Position numbers and translations under genes: made by a program
Origin: CAZKMM01 sp964553915
GTDB lineage: Bacteria; RBG-13-61-14; DRUE01
DNA: 17,949 nucleotides
Direction: 5' to 3'
Assembly: GCA_964553915.1 (NCBI GenBank)
Contig: CAZKMM010000046.1
Coordinates: 1-17,949, forward strand
The notes under the pieces: generated by a model
Database searches by the model: none
Told to the model about the DNA's origin: nothing
The model's input: the letters and a program-made list of their open reading frames with translations, nothing else
Shown here: in pieces, positions 1-6,519 of the stretch
How the letters are laid out: every line of letters starts with the position of its first letter
How positions within the stretch are numbered: position 1 is the stretch's first letter

Positions 1-2
1 TT

Positions 3-419
3 CGCTCTCTTGGGATTCCTCCCACCGCTCCGCTATATCAGATGTATAAATCCGGGGAATTTCAGCCCCTTAATGATATAGAAATGGTTCAAGAGATTAA
101 ACTTTTGATTGAAAATCTGGAGGGAATCACCAGTTATCTAGTTTCTGACCATATCCTTAATCTCCTTGGGGAGCTGGAAGGAAAATTTCCAGAAGATAAA
201 GAAAAACTGATAAAAATCTGTGAGCGGTTTTTATCTTTATCTGAGCAGGAACAATTGATTTTTATCATCGGTCGCCGGACCGGGATGATGGAAACTCTGG
301 ATGACCTTTTTGACCCGGACAAAAGAGCCAGAGCAGAAATAGTGGTCAATCGGCTGGGTTTAAAAACTCCAGAGCAGGCTCAAGAATTAGTCCAAAAAAT
401 CGTAGAGAAGTTTATTTAA
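3..419 (+). CDS. C-terminal part of a probable radical SAM enzyme (5' end outside window)
   Basis: The reading frame is open from the first complete codon at position 3. The first in-window ATG (42) is therefore probably internal, and the true start lies upstream. About 138 residues are visible. They begin with an IPPTAPLY segment followed by YKSGEFQPL, then a helical region with the SDHILNLL and EGKFPEDKEK motifs and GRRTG. From memory, this pattern resembles the C-terminal tail of a group of stand-alone radical SAM proteins in delta-like bacteria. In those, an IPPGTPLY-like segment closes the barrel and is followed by an SDHILNLL helix. The CxxxCxxC cluster motif would be upstream and cannot be seen, so the family call rests on the tail alone and the substrate is unknown. 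No terminator is evident after the stop; the inverted-repeat element begins 55 nt downstream. Confidence 0.6.
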   Translation, partial: RSLGIPPTAPLYQMYKSGEFQPLNDIEMVQEIKLLIENLEGITSYLVSDHILNLLGELEGKFPEDKEKLIKICERFLSLSEQEQLIFIIGRRTGMMETLDDLFDPDKRARAEIVVNRLGLKTPEQAQELVQKIVEKFI

Positions 420-474
420 AACAACCGCAAAAGTCTTTAAGAAAACATTTCAAATTCTTTCCTCCGCTATTCAA

Positions 475-507
475 AATCTGGAATTTGAAATTTGAGATTT
501 TAAAATT
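475..507 (+). repeat. Left inverted repeat of the S23 element
   Basis: It reads AATCTG followed by degenerate 7-bp units of the type AAATTTG. It matches the reverse complement of 1119-1151 at 30 of 33 positions, with mismatches at repeat positions 7, 27 and 31. The variant unit AGATTT sits in the same register in both arms. That argues for common descent rather than chance AT-rich similarity. Additional TTTCAAAT copies lie nearby at 447-455 and 534-543. Confidence 0.75.
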
Positions 508-592
508 CGGAACGGAATTGCTAAAAATCCCCCAATTTCAAATCCTACTCCATTCCATAAAAACAAATCCCAGATTTTCCTCCTCCAAGCTA

Positions 593-1084
593 TCATTTAT
601 CCTTGATTCCCTTCTGGGGTGTTTGACACAATCTTCGCATCTCTTTTAAAAACTCCTCTTTTTCTTTCTCCTGACGAAACCTCTTTCTTTGATTATCATC
701 AAGTCTTCTCTGTCCCTGAATCTCAGAATTTTTTAAAGACTCAATCCAGCCATAAAGCTGTCTTGAAATCTCTTCACATCTCTTTTTAAGCTCTGTAATC
801 TGAGATTTGAGATCAGGCTCCAACCTCTCCAGAAGGCAAAGCATTGACCGAACTTCTCCAGCAGACCCCCGGGCAATATAAAGAAAACTCAAAAGTTCAT
901 TGGTGGTTCCCCTCTCAAACCCCTCCGCAATATTGTTTGAGATAGAAAGGCTTGCCCGCTCAAGCTGGTCACAGAAATTTTTCCTCTTATTTAAAGGAGC
1001 GGTTGAGGTTAATTGGTAAATTGATTGTGAGAGCTCAATTGCAGAATTCCACACGGGCAAAGATTCAAAGCGGGTATATTTCAT
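593..1084 (-). CDS. Four-helix-bundle protein, S23 / 23S rRNA intervening-sequence family
   Basis: A 163-residue protein. Residues 1-115 carry the family signature: a YTRFESLPVW start, a long helix, then an ERASLSISNNIAEGFER-type segment and a FLYIARGSAGEVRS-type segment, all typical of S23/IVS proteins. This fold is shared with the Avd accessory proteins of diversity-generating retroelements and is thought to bind nucleic acid. After WIESLKNSE there is a charged, Arg/Lys-rich tail (about residues 118-163). ATG at 1084 is chosen over a TTG at 1120, because the ATG begins right at the family's conserved N-terminus and because a strong promoter overlaps the TTG. There is no Shine-Dalgarno site. 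The gene is alone between inverted repeats, and its molecular function is unknown. Confidence 0.85.
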   Translation of the reverse strand: MKYTRFESLPVWNSAIELSQSIYQLTSTAPLNKRKNFCDQLERASLSISNNIAEGFERGTTNELLSFLYIARGSAGEVRSMLCLLERLEPDLKSQITELKKRCEEISRQLYGWIESLKNSEIQGQRRLDDNQRKRFRQEKEKEEFLKEMRRLCQTPQKGIKDK

Positions 1085-1091
1085 AGCCCAA

Positions 1092-1120
1092 ATTATATAA
1101 AGAGCATTTAAGAATTTCAA
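1092..1120 (-). promoter_or_regulatory. Promoter of the four-helix-bundle gene (TTGAAA-N17-TATAAT)
   Basis: On the minus strand TTGAAA (1120-1115) is separated by exactly 17 nt from a perfect TATAAT (1097-1092). Transcription would be expected to start about 7 nt later, near 1085. The ATG is at 1084, so the mRNA would be leaderless or nearly so. The -35 box lies inside the terminal repeat array. Confidence 0.65.
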
Positions 1121-1151
1121 ATTTCAAATCTCAAATTTCAAATTTCAGATT
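1119..1151 (-). repeat. Right inverted repeat of the S23 element, a 7-bp tandem array
   Basis: Read on the minus strand, it is AATCTG followed by about 4.7 copies of a 7-bp unit AAATTTG, one copy being AGATTTG. The array runs a few bases past the arm, to about 1113. Its inner end supplies the TTGAAA -35 box (1115-1120) of the element's gene. The outer edge lies 29 nt upstream of the rtcA start codon. Confidence 0.75.
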
Positions 1152-1180
1152 GATGAGAGTTATGCTAAAAATAAAATCTA

Positions 1181-2215
1181 ATGGCAGAGATAGAAATTGA
1201 CGGCAGTTTTGGAGAAGGTGGCGGGCAAATTCTCAGAACCGCTCTGAGCCTGAGCCTGCTGACCGGAAAGAGCCTTCGGATTTATAATTTGCGAGCAAAA
1301 CGAGCCAAGCCCGGGCTTCGTGCCCAGCATCTCTGTGCGGTGGATTCTGCGGTAAAAATCAGCCAGAGCCAGGTGCAGGGAGCAGAGATTGGCTCCAAAG
1401 AAATCCTTTTCTTTCCCGAACCTGTCCGGGCAGGGAAATACCAAATCAATATTGGAACCGCGGGCTCAACCTCTCTGGTATTTCAAACCCTTCTTCCAGC
1501 CTTACTTTTTCAAGACCAGCCCAGTGAACTGCAAATCATTGGTGGAACCCATAATCCTAAAAGCCCGAGCTTTGACTTTATTAAAGACTGCTTTTTAGAG
1601 TTGCTTAAAAAACTGGGAATAAAGGTGGAAGCAAAGATTTTAAGATATGGCTTTTATCCCCGGGGCGGGGGAGAGGTGATTTATAAAATTTATCCCTGGA
1701 AAGAATCAGCTACTTATTTAAAACTCACCGAGCTGGTGGAATGGAAAAATCTAACCGGAGAAATTCTCCTGGCAGGACTGCCCGGACATATTGCAGAGCG
1801 AGAACGAGCCGAGCTGGAAAAAAGGCTGGGATTAAGCTCAGAGCAAATAAAAACAAACTTCCTTCCTTCTGACCAGGGACCGGGTAATGCGATTATTCTT
1901 CGGTGCTTTTCTCAGGAGCGGGTGGAGGTATTTACCGGTTATGGTGAGCCGGGAAAAAAAGCAGAACGGGTAGCCGGGGAGCTTGCCCGAATGGTAAAAA
2001 ATTTTCTCAAAAGCCAGGCACAGGTGGATTTACATCTGGCAGACCAGATTTTATTATATCTGGCTCTGAGCAAAGGAGGAGAATTTACCACCAGCTTCCT
2101 CTCCTCGCACTTCCATACCAATTTAAAAATCATCCAGCAGTTTTTAGAAATAGAGACACAAATATATTCCCTTGCTTCAGACCGCTGGCTGGTGAAAATA
2201 ATCCCCAAAAATTAA
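1181..2215 (+). CDS. rtcA: RNA 3'-terminal phosphate cyclase
   Basis: A 344-residue protein, the normal length for RtcA. The enzyme converts RNA 3'-phosphate ends to 2',3'-cyclic phosphates using ATP through a covalent enzyme-AMP intermediate. The N-terminal GSFGEGGGQILRT block (residues 8-20) is the family hallmark. RAKRAKPGLRAQHL and the GTAGSTSLVFQTLLPALLF stretch follow, then IIGGTHNPKSPSFDF. Near the C-terminus, HLADQILLYLAL precedes SHFHTN. His310 in that motif aligns with the nucleophilic histidine of E. coli RtcA. No RtcB ligase or RtcR regulator is present in the window, so this is an orphan rtcA. No Shine-Dalgarno site precedes the ATG, but the start is fixed by the conserved N-terminus. 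It converges with asnB across a 26-nt gap without a clear terminator. Confidence 0.95.
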   Translation: MAEIEIDGSFGEGGGQILRTALSLSLLTGKSLRIYNLRAKRAKPGLRAQHLCAVDSAVKISQSQVQGAEIGSKEILFFPEPVRAGKYQINIGTAGSTSLVFQTLLPALLFQDQPSELQIIGGTHNPKSPSFDFIKDCFLELLKKLGIKVEAKILRYGFYPRGGGEVIYKIYPWKESATYLKLTELVEWKNLTGEILLAGLPGHIAERERAELEKRLGLSSEQIKTNFLPSDQGPGNAIILRCFSQERVEVFTGYGEPGKKAERVAGELARMVKNFLKSQAQVDLHLADQILLYLALSKGGEFTTSFLSSHFHTNLKIIQQFLEIETQIYSLASDRWLVKIIPKN

Positions 2216-2241
2216 AAGTGATTTAAACCGGCAAAAGCTTT

Positions 2242-4152
2242 TTAACTAATTCTAAATTTTTCCTTCCAGAGCAGGTAATGGGCAATCATCCAGATTCTGC
2301 TGGTATGGTCTCTGCCTTGCTCTTGATGTTCTTTCAGGATTTTTTGAGCTAACTTCATATCAATAAAATCTTCTTTTCGGGCAAGCTCTCCCTGAAAAAG
2401 CTCTAAAAAGAAATCCCTGAGCCGGTCTTTAATCCAGAGCTGAAGCGGAATCCCAAACCCCTGCTTGGGGCGATATACCAGCTTTCGGGAAAGATAGTTA
2501 AGAAGATAACTTTTTAAAATATATTTTTTATCTAAGCCGGGCAGTTTATAAGAAAAAGGCAGGGAAAAAACCTTTTCCACCAGTTTATGGTCTAAAAGCG
2601 GAACCCTCACCTCCAGAGAATTTGCCATACTCATCCGGTCAGTCATCATCAAAATATCTTCATTAAGATAGGTGTTAATATCCAGCCAGAGCAGAGCGTT
2701 AAATTTATCCTCCCCAGGATATTCCCAGGCAAAACGGGCTAATTGCAAGTAGGGATTATGCTCCTTTCGTTCCTCAGGAGCCAGATTAGAAAAATCAATT
2801 AACTGTCCCTGCTCCAACCAGGGATAAAATCCTCCCAGAGTGATAAAGCGGAGATGCCTTAAGACTAAATCCGGCTCCTCAAACCCCAGAGCTCGGGCAA
2901 ACCTTCTCCTCCATCCGGGAATCTGGTCTGAAGAGGAAAGCCGGTTAAACAAAGGCATTAAAGCCTTTTTCCGCAGAAATCCCGGCACCAGCCGGTAATA
3001 GTAGGCGATCAGTTTATCTGCTAAATGATGCTGATAGCCAGCAAAAACCTCATCACCACCACTGCCTGCCAGAGCAACTACAATTTCACTCCGACAAGCC
3101 TGACAGAGCAGATAATTCGCCACCGCAGTATAATTCCCATGCGGTTCATCAAAATGCCAGATAATTTTGTCCAGTAAATCCTCCAAATCCTCTGCCCGAT
3201 TATAAAGAATCTGGTGTTCTGCTCCCAGGCTCTGGGCTACCTCCCTTGCCCAGCGGGTTTCATCCCATCTCTCTTCTTCAAAGCCAACTGTATAAGCCTT
3301 AATTTTTGCTTTCGCTCCCTTCAGACAGGCGGTGGTAACCGTGGAAGAATCCAGCCCCCCGGATAGAAATACCCCGATGGGAACATCGCTGACCAGCTCC
3401 TCGCTTACCGCCCTTTCAATCTCTTCAAATACCTCTTCACAGGCTTGAGAAAAATCCGGAGCTTTGCTCTCCTTTAACTCTGGAAGCTGATAATACCGAG
3501 CTAAAATTACCTGCTCATCTTTCAGATACAAAAAATGCCCAGCAGGTAGTTTATTTACACCCAAAACCCCGCTTCGGGGAGAAGGAATGTAAAGGGAAAT
3601 AAAATATTGATAAATTGCTACCGGATCCAGCCGACGCTCTATCTCCGGCTCGCAAAGCAAAGCTTTTAATTCACTGGCAAAACTTACCCCGCCTTTTCCC
3701 TGAAAATAATAAAGAGGCTTGACCCCAAACCGGTCTCTTACCAGAAGCAGGCTCTGCTCGCTCCGGTCATAAATGGCAAAGGCAAAAACCCCACGAAGCC
3801 GACCAAGAAACTCCAAGCCCCACTCCAGATAAGCATTCAGCACCACCTCCGCATCACTTTTGGTCTTAAACTTTCTTCCCCGGGCTTCTAGCTCCTCCCT
3901 TAACTGGGGAAAGTTATATACTTCACCATTGTAAACTATCACACCGGTTGAGCAGGCACTAACAATCGGCTGGGTGCCGGTCTCCGGGTCAATTACCTTT
4001 AACCGCCGGTGCCCCAGCCCCACCCTGCCTTCAAAAAAATATCCCTCTTCATCCGGACCCCGATGAATCATCTTTTGCGCCATCTTCTGGATTAAATCCT
4101 GAGAAGGCGGAGGCTGGGAGGGAAAAGAAAATTTACCGCAAATGCCACACAT
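2242..4152 (-). CDS. asnB: Glutamine-hydrolysing asparagine synthetase
   Basis: A 636-residue two-domain enzyme that makes asparagine from aspartate, glutamine and ATP. Residues 1 to about 215 form the class II glutamine amidotransferase domain. Cys2 (MCGICG) becomes the N-terminal nucleophile, and RGPDEEG, the HRRL arginine (Arg50), YNGE (Asn75) and SDAE (Asp100) are glutamine-pocket residues. The synthetase domain carries the ATP pyrophosphatase P-loop SGGLDSS at 264-270, GSGGDEVFAGY, and LEVRVPLLDH further on. It is longer than E. coli AsnB (about 554) but within the range of the AsnB-like enzymes often found near polysaccharide genes. It starts 11 nt after the TPR gene and is probably co-transcribed. 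No strong Shine-Dalgarno site is seen. A role in cell-envelope amidation rather than bulk asparagine synthesis cannot be excluded. Confidence 0.93.
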   Translation of the reverse strand: MCGICGKFSFPSQPPPSQDLIQKMAQKMIHRGPDEEGYFFEGRVGLGHRRLKVIDPETGTQPIVSACSTGVIVYNGEVYNFPQLREELEARGRKFKTKSDAEVVLNAYLEWGLEFLGRLRGVFAFAIYDRSEQSLLLVRDRFGVKPLYYFQGKGGVSFASELKALLCEPEIERRLDPVAIYQYFISLYIPSPRSGVLGVNKLPAGHFLYLKDEQVILARYYQLPELKESKAPDFSQACEEVFEEIERAVSEELVSDVPIGVFLSGGLDSSTVTTACLKGAKAKIKAYTVGFEEERWDETRWAREVAQSLGAEHQILYNRAEDLEDLLDKIIWHFDEPHGNYTAVANYLLCQACRSEIVVALAGSGGDEVFAGYQHHLADKLIAYYYRLVPGFLRKKALMPLFNRLSSSDQIPGWRRRFARALGFEEPDLVLRHLRFITLGGFYPWLEQGQLIDFSNLAPEERKEHNPYLQLARFAWEYPGEDKFNALLWLDINTYLNEDILMMTDRMSMANSLEVRVPLLDHKLVEKVFSLPFSYKLPGLDKKYILKSYLLNYLSRKLVYRPKQGFGIPLQLWIKDRLRDFFLELFQGELARKEDFIDMKLAQKILKEHQEQGRDHTSRIWMIAHYLLWKEKFRIS

Positions 4153-4163
4153 TCTACTTATGA

Positions 4164-4586
4164 CTATTTAGGGCTATAACCAAGAGAAAGGGCTTTTTTA
4201 TAAAGAGAACGAGCCTTAACCAAATTACCCAGTTTCTTATGCACCACCGCAAGATTGTAATAAGCAATGGCATATTCCGAGTCAATTTTAAGAGCTTTTT
4301 CAAACAATTTTTTTGCCTCTTGAAGATTTTTTCGCTGAGCATAAATCACTCCCATATTATGATAGGCAATGGCAATAAACCGCTCTATATTCTTAATCTC
4401 CGCATTGAGCACCCGAATAATGTTCTCCCATTCCCGAAGAGAATCCTCACCTCGCTCAAACCTGCGCTGAGCAGAATTAAAAAGGTCTATAGCAAGCTTG
4501 ACCCGGTCAGAAAGGTCTTCTATCCTTAGCGACCTTCTCTGGACATCAATCTTGCCGATTTGCTTCTCACCTGCCACTGATTCCAT
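4164..4586 (-). CDS. Small TPR-repeat protein
   Basis: A 140-residue soluble protein with no signal peptide or membrane segment. Residues 71-104 (starting IAIAYHNMGVIYAQ) and 105-138 (starting YAIAYYNLAVVHKK) are two consecutive tetratricopeptide repeats with the usual G/Y/A/L spacing. Residues 28-65 are helical and may be a degenerate repeat or capping region. TPRs mediate protein-protein contact; the partner is unknown. It lies directly upstream of asnB (11-nt gap), so the two are probably one operon. The listed ATG has no Shine-Dalgarno site and overlaps a TACAAT -10-like box. If that promoter is real, a GTG at 4577 (codon 4) would be a leaderless start, giving 137 residues. Confidence 0.75.
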   Translation of the reverse strand: MESVAGEKQIGKIDVQRRSLRIEDLSDRVKLAIDLFNSAQRRFERGEDSLREWENIIRVLNAEIKNIERFIAIAYHNMGVIYAQRKNLQEAKKLFEKALKIDSEYAIAYYNLAVVHKKLGNLVKARSLYKKALSLGYSPK

Positions 4587-4612
4587 TGTATGAAAAGCCC
4601 AAAAATTTGCAA
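4585..4612 (-). promoter_or_regulatory. Candidate promoter of the TPR-asnB operon
   Basis: TTGCAA (4612-4607), a 16-nt spacer and TACAAT (4590-4585) on the minus strand. It lies just past the possible terminator of the response regulator. The -10 box is 7 nt before an in-frame GTG at 4577, the same spacing seen for other leaderless candidates in this window. Confidence 0.35.
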
Positions 4613-4616
4613 TTAG

Positions 4617-4640
4617 AAAAAAGCTGGCTTGAAGAACCAG
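4617..4640 (-). terminator. Possible rho-independent terminator after the response regulator
   Basis: On the minus strand CTGG (4640-4637) pairs with CCAG (4627-4624) around a short loop, with two further T-A pairs possible across a bulged G. A run of six Ts (4622-4617) follows. The stem is short, so the call is tentative. Confidence 0.35.
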
Positions 4641-4713
4641 AAATGAATAAAATAAATTATTAAATCAGGAATTTTTTATTATTTTTAGGAAAAAATTTTG
4701 TGAGAAGAATGCT

Positions 4714-5166
4714 TTATCTTTCCCTGGCAAGATTTTTGATCAGGCTCAGCTGTTCTTCTAATTGATTGATCAGCTTTTGATTTTCCTTTTTTAATTTCCG
4801 AATTTTTATTGCCTGGTCCAGTCCTCTGATTATCTCCTTGCGGTCCCAGGGCTTGGTAAAAAAGCGGAAAATTTCTGCCTCATTGGTGGCTTTTATTGCG
4901 GTATCCATATCCCCAAAGCCGGTAAGCATAATCCGAATTACATCTGGATAATGGTCTTTAATAATCCGAAGAAGAGAAAGCCCATTAATCCCGGGCATTT
5001 TCAGGTCAGAAATGACCACATCTACCTCTTTATCTCTAAGAATTTGGAGAGCACTTTTAGCATCTTCTGCCTCCAGAATTTCATAAGGCTCCTCCCGAAG
5101 TGCCCGAACCAGTGCCTTCCGGACAAACTCCTCATCATCCACGAGCAAAATTACTCCATTTCCCAT
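4714..5166 (-). CDS. Stand-alone response regulator receiver protein with C-terminal coiled coil
   Basis: A 150-residue protein made of one CheY-like receiver domain (about residues 4-118) and a charged coiled-coil tail (about 121-147). Acidic pocket residues are Asp10 and Asp11, the phosphoacceptor is Asp54 (VISDLKMPG), the switch threonine is Thr82 (MLTGFGD), and the conserved lysine is Lys105 (FTKPWD). The RFFTKPWD segment is typical of receivers that usually precede HD-GYP or GGDEF domains, yet no output domain follows here. The start is ATG 5166, because AAGGAGG lies 8 nt upstream; the GTG at 5175 would overlap that site. No histidine kinase is adjacent. It probably works by protein-protein contact through the coiled coil; the partner is unknown. 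Confidence 0.9.
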   Translation of the reverse strand: MGNGVILLVDDEEFVRKALVRALREEPYEILEAEDAKSALQILRDKEVDVVISDLKMPGINGLSLLRIIKDHYPDVIRIMLTGFGDMDTAIKATNEAEIFRFFTKPWDRKEIIRGLDQAIKIRKLKKENQKLINQLEEQLSLIKNLARER

Positions 5167-5281
5167 TTCCGGCACCTCCTTCGTTTTTTAAATTATTCGG
5201 AAGAAATTTTTAATAATTGAGCAAAGAGAAAAAGATACCGGTTCAATGCGGAATAGAATTGGGAAAGGAGCCCGGGTAATT

Positions 5282-6505
5282 TTAGCCTTTAAGCGTGGAA
5301 AAATTTAACTCAATTTCTTCTATCAATTTTTCCTTTTCCTCAAACCTGGCGAGCGGTGGTTTTTCCTCCAGCTCCACCCCGGGCTCATAACTAAATACCT
5401 CTTTTATCTCCCGATTAACCATAAAAATTAGACGGGAAAGCGGGATATTAGAAGGACATACCTCCTGACACTGTCCGCAATTAAGACAGGAATCTGATAC
5501 ATGAAAAGCCCGGATAATAGAAAAAGTCCATCCCGGAGGAACCGCTCCTGGCTTGATAACTCCCCTCCCTGGTTCAAGTACGCATTCATCACAATAACAA
5601 ATTGGACAGGCATCACGACAGCCACAACACTTGATGCATTGATTAAACTGACTCTTCCAATATTCAAACCTTTCCTCCAGGTTCATCTTTTTATATTCTC
5701 CAAAATCCCGCTCCTGCCAGTAATGTGCCAGTTCAATGGCAGACTGCTCTTTTTGAGCACGCTCTTTTATCTCCTCAGAAGTAGGCTTTTCTGTCTCTAA
5801 ATAACCAGCCTGAATTGCTGAGTTAAGAATTTCACCCCCTCGCTCGGAACACACTTCAATAAAAGTAGCTTTTTTCTTCTCACCACCCCATCTTCCAAAA
5901 GCCAGGTCCGCCATTCTGGGTATGGGCACCTCGCACCTTCGGCAATTATCTCTTCTTCCAAAGCCTTTTTCTTCCAGCTCTTTTAAATCCTTTGTTATCT
6001 CTTTGCCATCATTCAAAATAAGGGTAAGTTTTCCTTCATCAATATGATGACCTGCTACTTCTTCAGGATTTACACCAAATTCTTTCTCTGCCATCTCTTT
6101 TGCTACCGCAGGAAATAATGTGCCTGTGCAGGAAAGTCCGAGCAAAATAATATTTTCTAAATTTATCTTGTTGCGTTTGGCAATTTCAATAACTGCCCGG
6201 ATATCACAGCTTCTTCCAACAAAAGCCATCTTCATATCAAAGGCGCCATTTAAATATTCTTTAACAAGTCTGGGCAGGTTTTCAGAAACACAATAAAAAA
6301 CCCCTGCACTATCTATTAAATCTTTTGGCTCAGTAATAACCGCAGGCATTCCATGATAGAGCGTAATGGGTTTAACCGTGACCACAACATCAACCTTTTT
6401 TGATTCTAACAAGTATTTAAGAATTTCAGTTAAAGCTCCACCTGAACCTGCTTTTTCCCTTAAATCTTCTTTCTTGCTCCAAGCTAAATACATATCTCCT
6501 TTCAT
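5282..6505 (-). CDS. fdhB: Formate dehydrogenase beta subunit, FdhB/FrhB-like iron-sulfur flavoprotein
   Basis: A 407-residue electron-transfer subunit of the coenzyme F420 hydrogenase/dehydrogenase beta family. The N-terminal region has GSGGALTE (residues 20-27), followed by FVGRSCDI and LLGLSCTGT blocks. Cys188 and Cys191 form a CRRC pair. The C-terminal part has two ferredoxin-type [4Fe-4S] motifs: Cys290/293/296/300 and Cys340/343/346/350, the second ending in CP. Between them sits an extra Cys-rich stretch, ICYCDEC. The start is ATG 6505, supported by AAGGAGG 7 nt upstream. An in-frame ATG at 6544 would overlap fdhA and has no such site. The gene begins 14 nt after the fdhA stop and shares its operon. 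It would pass electrons between FdhA and a flavin or external carrier. F420 itself is not established for this organism. Confidence 0.88.
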   Translation of the reverse strand: MKGDMYLAWSKKEDLREKAGSGGALTEILKYLLESKKVDVVVTVKPITLYHGMPAVITEPKDLIDSAGVFYCVSENLPRLVKEYLNGAFDMKMAFVGRSCDIRAVIEIAKRNKINLENIILLGLSCTGTLFPAVAKEMAEKEFGVNPEEVAGHHIDEGKLTLILNDGKEITKDLKELEEKGFGRRDNCRRCEVPIPRMADLAFGRWGGEKKKATFIEVCSERGGEILNSAIQAGYLETEKPTSEEIKERAQKEQSAIELAHYWQERDFGEYKKMNLEERFEYWKSQFNQCIKCCGCRDACPICYCDECVLEPGRGVIKPGAVPPGWTFSIIRAFHVSDSCLNCGQCQEVCPSNIPLSRLIFMVNREIKEVFSYEPGVELEEKPPLARFEEKEKLIEEIELNFSTLKG

Positions 6506-6519
6506 TGTCAGAACCTCCT

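Larger units (their letters stand above)
475..1151 (-). mobile_element. Inverted-repeat-bounded four-helix-bundle (S23/IVS-type) element
   Basis: A 677-bp unit is bounded by inverted repeats at 475-507 and 1119-1151 that match at 30 of 33 positions and both end in AATCTG. It contains one gene, the four-helix-bundle protein at 593-1084. In known 23S rRNA intervening sequences, a gene of this family sits inside an RNA stem formed by complementary ends. Here the same arrangement lies between protein genes, not in rRNA. No transposase is present and no target duplication longer than 2-3 bases is visible. Calling it mobile is inference from the organisation. Confidence 0.5.

Noticed and set aside
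447..543. A CRISPR-like array in the TTTCAAAT-rich region
   Set aside because: Units are 7-9 bp, irregular and in both orientations, with no regular spacers and no cas genes.
1085..1120. A TTG-initiated 12-residue extension of the S23 protein
   Set aside because: It would start in the terminal repeat and overlap the promoter, and the family N-terminus begins at the ATG.
1149..1177. A promoter TTGATG-N16-TAAAAT for rtcA
   Set aside because: Its predicted transcription start would fall after the rtcA ATG, which the conserved RtcA N-terminus supports.
2216..2242. A terminator between the convergent rtcA and asnB genes
   Set aside because: Only a short AAAAGCTTTT palindrome without a loop is present.
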